Assembly: GCF_025144665.1 (NCBI RefSeq)
Contig: NZ_CP102294.1
Span: 1,178,001 to 1,242,000 of the forward strand
Direction of reading: 5' to 3'
DNA: 64,000 bases
From: Alistipes ihumii AP11
GTDB taxonomy: Bacteria; Bacteroidota; Bacteroidia; Bacteroidales; Rikenellaceae
Shown here: positions 43,514 to 51,597 of the stretch, one piece after another
How the letters are laid out: each line of letters starts with the position of its first letter
Numbering within the stretch: position 1 is the stretch's first letter
The notes under the pieces: model-generated
What the model saw: only the letters and a program-made list of their open reading frames with translations
The model's database searches: none
Told to the model about the DNA's origin: nothing
Made by a program: the position numbers and the translations under genes

Positions 43514-43739
43514 AGGACACACGCCGAAGTCCCGTCCTGCATGGAAACTGCAAACCGCTCGTTTCCGACCGGGAACAAAACGCTCAGACCCGCCCCGACC
43601 GAAGGTTCCGACCTTTTCTACCGGAAAAGACAAAGAGAAACGTTGCGAGGCGCCCCTCCCTGATGGACGATTTCTTGCCTTCAGGTTCTATCAAGCCAAC
43701 CCACCGGAACCTCCGACCGCCTTCAGCGGAAAAGAAAAA

Positions 43740-43771
43740 CAAAGGGAAACGCCTCATAGCGTTCCCCCTTG
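43740..43771 (-). terminator. Terminator of the etf-acyl-CoA dehydrogenase operon
   Basis: A 13-bp imperfect stem (CAAAGGGAAACGC with GCGTTCCCCCTTG, two mismatches) and a 6-base loop. On the minus strand it is followed by TTTTTCTTTTCC. It lies 25 bases past the acyl-CoA dehydrogenase stop. Confidence 0.75.
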
Positions 43772-43795
43772 TATCGGAAATTTCCCGTCTTCAGA

Positions 43796-45514
43796 CTATT
43801 CGGCCTGCCGGACGGCGGTAATCAGGTCCAGATCGTCGGACGACGACTGGGCGATGTATTCGGCGGCGGCGGCGTTCTGAGCCTCCCCGTGCTTGACGTA
43901 AAGCTGGGCGGAAACGCGGTATTCCTCGACCTCGCTCGCCTGACGCAACAACAGGTAGCCGATGATGATATGAGCGGCCATCTCGACCATCCGACGGGCA
44001 TGGAAGTCGATGAACTCGTTGCTCCCCGCGGCGGTCACCTTTTCGACGGCACGCTCGTACAGCTCGCGCATCGCGATCAGCTTCTGGTGCACATGGCCCA
44101 AATCGGCCGCGTAAGTCTGCGCCTCGTACTCGCGGATTTGGTTCAGGTAAGTGCCCGTAGTGACGTGACGGATCGCCGCAACGACCTGCAACTGCGAGGT
44201 CCCCTCGTAAATGTTCGTGATGCGGGCGTCGCGGTAAATGCGCTCGATCGGGTAGTCCTTCATGTAGCCCGAGCCTCCGAAAACCTGAATCGCGTCGTAG
44301 GCCAGCTGGTTGCAGTACTCGCTGCTCATCAGCTTCAGCATCGGCGTGAACGCGTCGGCCAGCCGGGTGTATGTCTTCATCTCGGCGCGCTCCTCGGGCG
44401 TCAGCTTGCGGTCATGGCTCAGGTGAGTATAATCCTTGTATATCTCGACGAAACGCGTCGTCTCGTACAGCATCGCACGCGAACCGTAGAGTTTGGCTTT
44501 CATGTTCGACAGCATCTCGGCCACGGCCGGGAACTCGATGATCGGCTTGCCGAACTGCATGCGCTCCTGCGCATACTTGAGCGCTTCGCGGTAAGCGGCC
44601 TCCGAAAGACCGGTCGACTGGGCACCGATACCCAGACGGGCAGCGTTCATCAGCGACATCACGTACTTAATGAGCCCCATCTTGCGGTCGCCGACCAACT
44701 CGGCCGGCGCGTTCGTGAACACGAGCTCGCAAGTAGGCGACCCCTTGATGCCGAGCTTGTTCTCGATGCGGCGCACCTTGACCGCCATGTGACTGCGGTC
44801 GTACACGAACATCGACAGCCCCCGGGCGTCGGTCGTGCCTTCCTCGGAGCGGGCCAGCACCAGCGAGATATGGCCGTCGCCGTTGGTAATGAAGCGCTTG
44901 ACGCCGTTCAGGAGCCATGTCCCCTTCGCCTCGTCCCAATGGGCCTTCAGCATCACGGCCTGCAAGTCGCTGCCGGCGTCGGGCTCGGTCAGGTCCATCG
45001 CGCAGGTCTCGCCGCGCGATACCCGGGGCAGATACTTGGCCTTGAGCTCCTCGGACGCGAACTCGTTCAGCGTCTCGGCGCAGTCCTGCAAGCCCCAGAT
45101 GTTCTCGAAGCCGGCGTCGGCGCGTGCGACCATCTCATTCGCCATCACGAAATAGACGAGCGGGAAGTTCAGCCCCTCGTACTTGCGCGGCAGCGTCAGC
45201 CCGAACAGGCCGGCCTGACGCAGCGCCTCGATATTGCGGGCCGTGCCCGGAGCGTACTCCACGTGATCGTTCACGACCTTGGGACCGTCGTGATCGACTC
45301 CCTCGGCGTTCGGGGCGATCACGTCGCCGCACACTTCGCCGACGATTTCCATCACGCGGCGGTAGCTGTCCTGAGCGTCCTCGAAATCGACAGGCGCGTA
45401 GTCGTACGCGTCCTTGTCGGCATATCCTTTCTCCTTGAGCTCCACGATCTTCTTCATCAGCGGATGATTCATGTGGAACTGGAGATCCTTGTTGTCCAAA
45501 AAGAAATTAGCCAT
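43796..45514 (-). CDS. Acyl-CoA dehydrogenase family protein
   Basis: A 572-residue FAD enzyme, longer than the usual 380 residues because of a C-terminal helical extension (about 455-572). The core has the FAD/substrate motifs CAMDLTEPDAGSDLQ and GVKRFITNGD and the catalytic-base region RIYRDARITNIYEGTSQLQ. It oxidises an acyl-CoA to the enoyl-CoA and passes electrons to the ETF encoded just upstream. The long form resembles Bacteroidota enzymes annotated as butyryl- or glutaryl-type dehydrogenases, but the substrate cannot be told. Third gene of etfB-etfA-dehydrogenase. Confidence 0.92.
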   Translation of the reverse strand: MANFFLDNKDLQFHMNHPLMKKIVELKEKGYADKDAYDYAPVDFEDAQDSYRRVMEIVGEVCGDVIAPNAEGVDHDGPKVVNDHVEYAPGTARNIEALRQAGLFGLTLPRKYEGLNFPLVYFVMANEMVARADAGFENIWGLQDCAETLNEFASEELKAKYLPRVSRGETCAMDLTEPDAGSDLQAVMLKAHWDEAKGTWLLNGVKRFITNGDGHISLVLARSEEGTTDARGLSMFVYDRSHMAVKVRRIENKLGIKGSPTCELVFTNAPAELVGDRKMGLIKYVMSLMNAARLGIGAQSTGLSEAAYREALKYAQERMQFGKPIIEFPAVAEMLSNMKAKLYGSRAMLYETTRFVEIYKDYTHLSHDRKLTPEERAEMKTYTRLADAFTPMLKLMSSEYCNQLAYDAIQVFGGSGYMKDYPIERIYRDARITNIYEGTSQLQVVAAIRHVTTGTYLNQIREYEAQTYAADLGHVHQKLIAMRELYERAVEKVTAAGSNEFIDFHARRMVEMAAHIIIGYLLLRQASEVEEYRVSAQLYVKHGEAQNAAAAEYIAQSSSDDLDLITAVRQAE

Positions 45515-45555
45515 AGTAATTTATCGGATTTTATATCGGTTACAGAACGCGGCCG

Positions 45556-46575
45556 CTACTTCGAATTCTGCTTATAATACTTGATCATCTTCGGAATCAC
45601 CTCCATCACGTCGCCCGTAATGGCATAGTCGGCTATCTTGTTGATCGGAGCGTCCGGGTCGGTGTTGATCGAGATGACCATCGCCGAACCGTCCATGCCG
45701 GCCGTATGCTGGATCTGGCCCGAAATGCCGCAGGCTATGTAGAGCTTCGGCCGCACGGTGACGCCCGTTTGTCCGATCTGGCGCGCATGGTCGGCCATGC
45801 CGGCATCGACCGCCGCGCGCGAGGCGCCTACCTCGGCCCCGAGCACGCCGGCCAGCTCGAACAGCAGATCGAAATTCTCCTTGCTGCCCATCCCGTAACC
45901 GCCGGCCACGATGACCGGAGCGCCCTTGATGTCGATCTTGCGCTCCTCGATCTGGCGGTCGATGATGCGGACGGCGAAATCGGCGTCGCTCAGGTACTTC
46001 TTCGCATCGACCTGACGGACGACGCCTTTGCCGGGCGTGCGGGCTTTCTCTTTCTTCATCACGCCCTCGCGGACGGTCGCCATCTGCGGACGGTGATCGG
46101 GATTGATGATCGTCGCGATGATGTTGCCGCCGAAAGCGGGACGGATCTGATAGAGCAGATTCTCGTAGACCTTACCCGTCTTATTCTCGGTATGCGGGCC
46201 GATTTCGAGGCTCGTGCAGTCGGCCGTCAGACCGCTGTGCAGCGCCGACGAAACCCTCGGACCGAGGTCGCGGCCTATCGGCGTGGCTCCGAACAGCGCG
46301 ATCTGAGGCTGTTCCTCCTTGAAAATACCGCAGACGACCGCAGCATGCGGCAGCGTGCGGTAGGGCGCGAGACACTCGCAGTCGGCTACGTGCACGATGT
46401 CGGCGCCGTACTCGGCCAATTGCTTTTCGACGCCGGCGAGTCCTTGTCCGAGCGCGAGCGCCTCGAGCTCGCAGCCCAGCGTATCGGCCAGCGCGCGGCC
46501 CTTGGTCAGCAGTTCGAGCGACACGTCGGCCACTTTGCCGCCCTCTATCTCACAATAAACGAATATGTTGTTCAT
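45556..46575 (-). CDS. etfA: Electron transfer flavoprotein alpha subunit
   Basis: A 339-residue FAD-binding subunit. The C-terminal FAD domain has VAGGYGMGS, VGASRAAVDAG, GQTGVTVRPKLYIACGISGQIQH and the AISINTDPDAPI-type segment. It pairs with EtfB to carry electrons between the adjoining dehydrogenase and the respiratory chain or a bifurcating partner. It is 33 bases downstream of etfB. Confidence 0.95.
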   Translation of the reverse strand: MNNIFVYCEIEGGKVADVSLELLTKGRALADTLGCELEALALGQGLAGVEKQLAEYGADIVHVADCECLAPYRTLPHAAVVCGIFKEEQPQIALFGATPIGRDLGPRVSSALHSGLTADCTSLEIGPHTENKTGKVYENLLYQIRPAFGGNIIATIINPDHRPQMATVREGVMKKEKARTPGKGVVRQVDAKKYLSDADFAVRIIDRQIEERKIDIKGAPVIVAGGYGMGSKENFDLLFELAGVLGAEVGASRAAVDAGMADHARQIGQTGVTVRPKLYIACGISGQIQHTAGMDGSAMVISINTDPDAPINKIADYAITGDVMEVIPKMIKYYKQNSK

Positions 46576-46608
46576 CGATATTCCCGTATTTAAGCGTTGT
46601 ACGATCTC

Positions 46609-47490
46609 TTATCCCAAAGTATGGCTGGCGATCAGTTCCTTGATCAGCGAGTCGATATCGGCGTCGTCGGCACTCAGGCGCTTGGCCTCCTTGGCGGCGA
46701 ACACGACGTTCTCGATCTTCTTGACTTTCGTCGGCGAGCCCGAAAGCCCGAGTTGCGTATCGTCGGCATCGACATCCGCCACGCCCCATTCGGTAATGTT
46801 CAGATAAGGGCGCGACTCGCGCAGCTGTGCGTAGCAGCCGACCTGGTCGAGCTGGCACTCGCTCGGCGTGATCGCATGCTTGTACTTCATCACGAGCTTC
46901 GCATGGCGCGGACGGCACTCGGGAGCCGTTCCGTTGACGGTCATCACCAGCGGCAGGCGGCAAGCGACCGTCTCGACGCCATGCTCCAGCCGGCGGCGGA
47001 TCAGCAGCTCGTCGCCCTCGATGCCGACGATCTCCTCGGCGTAGGTCACCTGAGGCCAGTTCAGCTTCTCGGCGACCTGCGGTCCGACCTGAGCCGTATC
47101 GCCGTCGATGGCCTGACGGCCGGCGACGATGATGTCGGGATTCATCTTGAGCGCCGCGCGCGACAGCGCATAGGAGGTAGCCAGCGTATCGGAGCCCGCG
47201 AACTTACGGTCGGTCAGCAGCACGCCCCCGTCGGCACCGCGGAACATCCCCTCGCGGATAATCTCCGCAGCGCGGCCGGGCCCCATCGTCAGGATCTCGA
47301 CCCGGCTGCCCGGAAACATGTCCTTGAGCACGAGCGCCTGCTCCAGCGCATTGAGGTCCTCGGGATTGAAGATAGCGGCGAGCGCCGCCCGATTGACCGT
47401 GCCGTCGGCCTTCATAGCGTCCTTGCCCACGTTGCGGGTATCGGGCACCTGCTTGGCCAGCACAACTATTTTCAACGTTTTCTTCATCAT
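46609..47490 (-). CDS. etfB: Electron transfer flavoprotein beta subunit
   Basis: A 293-residue beta subunit with the AMP-binding-region signature around VAGRQAIDGDTAQVGPQVAEKL and the opening KIVVLAKQVPDTR. The length (about 30 residues over the shortest forms) is common in ETFs of anaerobes; bifurcating ETFs also fall in this range, so bifurcation is possible but not shown. First gene of its operon, behind a consensus promoter. Confidence 0.95.
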   Translation of the reverse strand: MMKKTLKIVVLAKQVPDTRNVGKDAMKADGTVNRAALAAIFNPEDLNALEQALVLKDMFPGSRVEILTMGPGRAAEIIREGMFRGADGGVLLTDRKFAGSDTLATSYALSRAALKMNPDIIVAGRQAIDGDTAQVGPQVAEKLNWPQVTYAEEIVGIEGDELLIRRRLEHGVETVACRLPLVMTVNGTAPECRPRHAKLVMKYKHAITPSECQLDQVGCYAQLRESRPYLNITEWGVADVDADDTQLGLSGSPTKVKKIENVVFAAKEAKRLSADDADIDSLIKELIASHTLG

Positions 47491-47548
47491 GGAATTTATT
47501 TGGTATTTTTCGTTCTTTCCGTCGCCGGAAAATACAGCCGTAATTGCA

Positions 47549-47578
47549 CAAAATTAAGCTTTTTTCCGGAAAATCAAA
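47549..47578 (-). promoter_or_regulatory. Promoter of etfB-etfA-dehydrogenase operon
   Basis: On the minus strand TTTG (47578-47575), an 18-base spacer, then TAATTTTG (47556-47549): consensus in both boxes. About 58 bases upstream of the etfB ATG. Confidence 0.7.
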
Positions 47579-47666
47579 CGTCCGCATCACGAAAAAAGCC
47601 GCCCGGAAACTCCTTGCGCACGCTCCGCCCCGAAGCATGCGACCTAAAGACATTCCCGGCCGGCTC

Positions 47667-47697
47667 GCCCGTTCCGTTCGGACCGAACGGAACGGGC
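47667..47697. repeat. Perfect 31-base palindrome
   Basis: Two 15-base arms (GCCCGTTCCGTTCGG and its complement) around a single A. It lies just beyond the L31 terminator and upstream of the etfB promoter. It may be a second terminator arm, a regulator site or a block to readthrough. Confidence 0.85.
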
Positions 47698-47706
47698 ATC
47701 AAAAAA

Positions 47707-47731
47707 AGGCGGGCACTCCGCGAGTGCCCGC
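47707..47731 (-). terminator. Terminator of L31 gene
   Basis: An 11-bp perfect stem GGCGGGCACTC/GAGTGCCCGCC with a CGC loop. On the minus strand it is followed directly by a run of six T. It begins 23 bases past the L31 stop. Confidence 0.9.
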
Positions 47732-47753
47732 CCGGCGTACGTTCGTACCGTCG

Positions 47754-48023
47754 TTATTTGTTGGCAGCCTTCTTATCGTAATGTTTTTGATAGCGGCTCA
47801 TAAACTTATCTACGCGTCCTGCGGTGTCAACCAACTTCATCTTACCGGTGTAGAACGGATGAGACGTGTTGGAAATTTCCATCTTATACACGGGATAGGT
47901 TTCGCCGTCCACTTCGATGGTCTCTTTTGTCTGGACGGCGGACCTGCACAAAAACACATGATCGTTCGACATATCCTTGAAAGCCACAACGCGGTAGTTG
48001 TCCGGATGAATCCCCTTTTTCAT
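47754..48023 (-). CDS. rpmE2: 50S ribosomal protein L31, type B
   Basis: An 89-residue L31. It has the type B pattern (MKKGIHPDNYRVVAFKDMS ... HPFYTGK) and lacks the paired CxxC zinc ligands; only one Cys remains. Zinc-free L31 is the general form in Bacteroidota or the low-zinc replacement elsewhere. The ATG at 48023 was chosen because the conserved MKKGIHP begins there. Promoter and terminator make it a single-gene unit. Confidence 0.96.
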   Translation of the reverse strand: MKKGIHPDNYRVVAFKDMSNDHVFLCRSAVQTKETIEVDGETYPVYKMEISNTSHPFYTGKMKLVDTAGRVDKFMSRYQKHYDKKAANK

Positions 48024-48074
48024 GGTGTTTGTTTTAAAATATATGAATACTCCTGTAAATGCGATGCGAGGCTG

Positions 48075-48106
48075 CAAAGGTAATAAACAAATGCGGTTTT
48101 CCAAAA
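48075..48106 (-). promoter_or_regulatory. Promoter of L31 gene
   Basis: On the minus strand TTTTG (48106-48102), a 19-base spacer and TACCTTTG (48082-48075). A full consensus promoter, about 50 bases upstream of the ATG. Confidence 0.75.
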
Positions 48107-48139
48107 TTCCCGGAAGAATTTGTCGTCCGGCCGGCCGGA

Positions 48140-49021
48140 CTAAGGCTTATAGCTGACGACCAGCACCTTCGAATATTCCCAGAACTTGGTCTTGTCCTTG
48201 ATCTGCAACTCTTCGAACACGCCGTCTGCGTTCATCACGAACTCGTACGAGCCGGCCGGATGCGAGCTGACGAGCACGGCCTTGCGGTGACCTATCTTCA
48301 GACCGTCGAAATTCCGGATATCGATCTGAGTGAAGCTTTCGAGGCTGCGGTTCTCGTTGATTTTCAAAGTACGGCCTATGAAGCCGCTCTTATAGACGAT
48401 CTCTTTCTGAAGCAGTTCCTTCTCGGGTCCGACCATGTAGTAACCCGTATTCAGTATGTCGCTCTGCGTTTTGAGATCGCCCTCGAGCGAAGCCTTCTCC
48501 TCCGAGAGGTCGCTTACCTGCGTATGAAGCCCTGTCACTTGCTCGCTGAGCTGAGCCACCTGCACGTTCATATTCTCGAGATTTTTGCGGAGCACGACGA
48601 TCTCCTGATCTTTCGACTCGACCTGCGACTGCAACTGAGCGATCAGCTTCTCGAGGCTCGCGACCCGCACATTGGCCTTCTTAAGCTGGTCGGCCGACTG
48701 CTGGAGCCGGTTGATCGTGCGGCGGTTCTCCTGCAGCAACCGGTCGATCGCCGCGATATCCTCGTTGATCTTGACGGCCGACTGCTTCGGAATCTCGCCG
48801 CTGTCGAGGCTGGCGTTGATAATGTTCTCCCGCAGCTTGATCGCGCTCAGGTTCTCCGCTACGGCGTTCATCGACGCGAACACATCGTTGATCACGGAAT
48901 CTTTCTGCGCGACGACCCGCTCGAGCGAGTCGTTCCGCTTCGCGGACGAGCCGTTCTCGGACGAGCGTCCGCACGAGGCCAACAGCCCCACAAGTAGCAT
49001 CAAGTGTAAAATTTTTCTCAT
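48140..49021 (-). CDS. Coiled-coil lipoprotein
   Basis: A 293-residue lipoprotein: signal peptide with lipobox LLASC (Cys at about 17), then a long heptad-rich coiled coil (about 30-190), then a beta-rich C-terminal domain (about 195-293, GYYMVGPEKELLQKEIVYKSG...). No named family is recognised; similar Bacteroidota proteins are annotated only as hypothetical lipoproteins. The ATG at 49021 gives a proper lipoprotein signal. It follows a small beta-barrel gene on the same strand, so both may act at the outer membrane. Confidence 0.75.
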   Translation of the reverse strand: MRKILHLMLLVGLLASCGRSSENGSSAKRNDSLERVVAQKDSVINDVFASMNAVAENLSAIKLRENIINASLDSGEIPKQSAVKINEDIAAIDRLLQENRRTINRLQQSADQLKKANVRVASLEKLIAQLQSQVESKDQEIVVLRKNLENMNVQVAQLSEQVTGLHTQVSDLSEEKASLEGDLKTQSDILNTGYYMVGPEKELLQKEIVYKSGFIGRTLKINENRSLESFTQIDIRNFDGLKIGHRKAVLVSSHPAGSYEFVMNADGVFEELQIKDKTKFWEYSKVLVVSYKP

Positions 49022-49070
49022 CACCGTAAAGCAATTAAGTCTATGTCGCAGGTCGAGGCTCCGGCCGGCG

Positions 49071-49517
49071 TCAGAACGCCACCCGTATGCCCAGACCGAA
49101 ATCGGCCGCATGGAAACCGGTCTTTCCGATCACGTTCAGATTCGGTTTGTAGTCCAAAGAAAATGCCAGAGGAAGCTCCCGAATCTTGTACTCCAGCCCG
49201 ATGATCCCGTTCACGCCGAACGTGAATTCGCCGTCGTCGTAATCCCACGAGCCCAAGTTAGCACCCGCCCCGTAATAGAACTCGAAGCCCTCGCCGATGA
49301 CCGGAATCGTACGCTCGTACAGAGCGTATATGTTGAACCCCTGCGCGAAGTCGAGCATGCCCTCCAGCGCATTGACCGGATCGAAATGATAGCGCACGCT
49401 CAGCCCCGTTGCAGTAACTCCGCCGCGCACGCCGACCGCGCATTGATAATTCTGGGCGCTGAGCCCCGTCACCGCCCAAAGCGCCGCGACGATCAGTCCG
49501 ATCCGCTTTTTCCCCAT
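49071..49517 (-). CDS. Small outer-membrane beta-barrel protein
   Basis: A 148-residue protein with a signal peptide (residues 1-22, ending LSAQ) and alternating hydrophobic/polar strands ending in a terminal Phe (GLGIRVAF), the usual barrel-assembly signal. It resembles the 8-stranded porin-family proteins common in Bacteroidota. No ligand is evident. It lies 49 bases upstream of the coiled-coil lipoprotein gene. Confidence 0.75.
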   Translation of the reverse strand: MGKKRIGLIVAALWAVTGLSAQNYQCAVGVRGGVTATGLSVRYHFDPVNALEGMLDFAQGFNIYALYERTIPVIGEGFEFYYGAGANLGSWDYDDGEFTFGVNGIIGLEYKIRELPLAFSLDYKPNLNVIGKTGFHAADFGLGIRVAF

Positions 49518-49598
49518 ACTCTCCGAACAATATTTCCGACAAATATACGAATTATCCGCTTGTTTCCGACTTTCCGACGGTTGCGATGCGCTACGGGA

Positions 49599-49676
49599 CG
49601 GCTGCTTCCCGCCACCTACCGGAACATGGATTTCTACGCGAACCGGCGCAAGGAACCGGGCGTTTTACATACGACC
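49599..49676 (+). repeat. Inverted partial copy of the beta-barrel gene
   Basis: The plus strand here is about 80 percent alike, by eye, to the coding strand of the large beta-barrel gene at 50262-50340. Shared stretches include ACCGGAACATG and ATTTCTACGCGAACCGG. Translated, it gives YRNMDFYANRRKEPG against YRNMNFYANRCEGLG in the gene. It is an isolated fragment in inverted orientation. Confidence 0.75.
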
Positions 49677-49785
49677 CCGCTTCAGGACTTGTCAGAGCGC
49701 CCCCTCCCTATTTATGAGCTGCGCCGCCCTTCTGCCATTCCATACTTGCAGTCGGAGCCGGACGAATTCTTCCCCCGTTTTCGCG

Positions 49786-51573
49786 TCAGAACTGCAACTT
49801 CACGCCGAAGAGCGCGTGCACTCCCAGCGCGGGATACATATTGTAATAGAACATTTTCTGATTGGCCAAATTGCGTCCCTCGACGAAAATGCCGATCGCC
49901 TTCGACAGATTATACTCGGCCTCCAGATGCACGTCGACCTGCATGTCCACATGCTGACGGACAAAAGGCTGCGAGCCGTTCACCCAGTCGGTAAAGTCGC
50001 GCGGTCCCAGTACGTCCGCTCCGGCCTTCAGCAGAAACTTGTCCCTGTACCGGTACTCGAGCGTCAGGCCGGCCGTCAGGTCCGGCAGACCCAGATAATA
50101 GGCGAGCCCCGGAGAATCGGGCGAGTCGCGGAAGCGGTCTTTCGTGTCGTACCAACGATACTGCACCGATAGCAAGGCCCCGAACGAACTCGAAAAACGG
50201 GCCTCGATCTCGCCCCCGAGGGTCCACATCGACACATCGGCATGCAGCACGTCGAACGTATTGCCTGCCGCATGCAAAGCACCCAGCCCCTCGCACCGGT
50301 TCGCGTAGAAATTCATGTTCCGGTAACGGGAGTAGCCGCCCCATACATGATAAGCGAACGACGAAGCGACGCCTCCCCGGATGCCGAGGCGGCCGTTGTA
50401 CTCGGCCGTATTCTTTCCGTAACGGCCTTGGAAAACGTACGGATTGTTCGCTACCGTCGCCCGATAGCCGTTGTTGCGGTACCGCCCGTCCACTCTCAGA
50501 TAAGGCACGAAACCGCCTCCGGCCGGATTCCAAAGAAACTCGACCTGCGGAAACAGCGCGCTCTCGTTGCGGAAACCGTCGTTGTCGAGCACATAAGTCA
50601 CACCGAGCGCGATTTCGGCCCGGCCCGAGCGCAGCCGGTAAAGGGGAGCTATCGTCAGAATCCGGTCCTCATACATCGGCACGGTTTCCGGAACCTCTTC
50701 GAAATATTGAGCTTTCAGACTTCCTGCCCCCTTGTAATAATCGTAACCGACATGCAGCGTCACCTCGTGACGGCCGCCGAAACGCTTGCCCAGATCGAGG
50801 AAAGCCTTTACGTCGCCTTCTTTTTTATCGAAACGGTCCTGAAAATAGGCCCCTTCGGCCCCGAAGCGGATATTGAAATAGGAAAGGTCCTCGAAGGCAT
50901 GCCCCAGCACGAGGCGCCCGCGCACGGTCGAAAAATTCTGTCTCAGTCCCGAGGCGGAACGGTCGAGCGGCCAGAGCTCCGGATCGTAGTCCGGGTCCTC
51001 GACGAGAAACGTCGTATCGTACCCGTAGCGACTGATCTTGTCGTAGTCGTAGCCTATCTCGCCGGAAATCCCGAAACGGCCGAAGCGATGCTCGCCGTAG
51101 GCTCCCACGCTGTTGAACGTCTGCGAGGCGGGCGTCTTGATGCCGTTGACGTTCTTGATGTCGCTCCAGCTCCCGTAATGGTTGACGTACACCCCCCACT
51201 TGCCGTCGCGTTTCTGCGTCGAGGAGAAATAGGCATCGAGCACGCTCTGCAGCGGAGCGCCTACGCCGGCCTTGACGTACAGCGGACCGAAGGTCCGATA
51301 GTCATCCAGATTGACCTGCACGGGCTTGATCGGCGTCACGCCGAACCCTTGGGTGACCGGCCGTGGCGTCACCGAGAAATCGACCTCGGGACGCAGCGCG
51401 ACCGTATCGACCATATTGGGCTTGACACCCAGCTTCGAGGCGGCATCCACCGACGGCTCGTACTCGCGCGTCACCTCCATCTCTCGGTTCAGGTCGCCTT
51501 CGGGTTTCTGGGCGCGGGCCGGCAGGAAAGCCAGCGCAACAGCCGCGCACAGGATCGCTTTGTTCGTTTTCAT
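49786..51573 (-). CDS. Large outer-membrane beta-barrel protein (TonB-receptor-like)
   Basis: A 595-residue exported protein. A signal peptide (residues 1-21) and a short N-terminal linker are followed by about 480 residues of aromatic-rich amphipathic strands ending in LFGVKLQF, a barrel C-terminal signature. The C-terminal half resembles TonB-dependent receptor barrels (SQPFVRQHVDMQVDVHLEAEYNLSKAIGIFVEGRNLANQKMF), but no plug domain or carboxypeptidase-like repeat is visible. It starts 24 bases after the stop of the large TPR gene, so the pair is probably one transcript. The TPR protein may be its periplasmic partner. Confidence 0.8.
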   Translation of the reverse strand: MKTNKAILCAAVALAFLPARAQKPEGDLNREMEVTREYEPSVDAASKLGVKPNMVDTVALRPEVDFSVTPRPVTQGFGVTPIKPVQVNLDDYRTFGPLYVKAGVGAPLQSVLDAYFSSTQKRDGKWGVYVNHYGSWSDIKNVNGIKTPASQTFNSVGAYGEHRFGRFGISGEIGYDYDKISRYGYDTTFLVEDPDYDPELWPLDRSASGLRQNFSTVRGRLVLGHAFEDLSYFNIRFGAEGAYFQDRFDKKEGDVKAFLDLGKRFGGRHEVTLHVGYDYYKGAGSLKAQYFEEVPETVPMYEDRILTIAPLYRLRSGRAEIALGVTYVLDNDGFRNESALFPQVEFLWNPAGGGFVPYLRVDGRYRNNGYRATVANNPYVFQGRYGKNTAEYNGRLGIRGGVASSFAYHVWGGYSRYRNMNFYANRCEGLGALHAAGNTFDVLHADVSMWTLGGEIEARFSSSFGALLSVQYRWYDTKDRFRDSPDSPGLAYYLGLPDLTAGLTLEYRYRDKFLLKAGADVLGPRDFTDWVNGSQPFVRQHVDMQVDVHLEAEYNLSKAIGIFVEGRNLANQKMFYYNMYPALGVHALFGVKLQF

Positions 51574-51597
51574 CTCACTTATTTCGGTTGAGTGTCA

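Larger units (their letters stand above)
42599..43795. other. 1.2 kb non-coding region with minisatellite
   Basis: No supported gene. The left half (about 42,650-43,000) is a degenerate mix of GACCGAAAC-, GACAAAC- and GGACGAAACG-like words, including an exact 16-base repeat at 42849 and 42947 (GGTTCCGGTCGGACGA). The right half holds a perfect 25-copy tandem array and then the terminator of the acyl-CoA dehydrogenase operon. All six frames stay open through the array because its unit is nine bases long, so open frames here are not evidence of coding. Confidence 0.7.

Noticed and set aside
43188-43880. Long open frames through the 9-bp array (Lys-Arg-Pro, Arg-Phe-Gly, Val-Ser-Val or Arg-Ser-Phe repeats)
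   Set aside because: A 9-base unit without a stop keeps every frame open. No frame has a proper start, signal or non-repeat domain, and one runs antisense into the acyl-CoA dehydrogenase gene.
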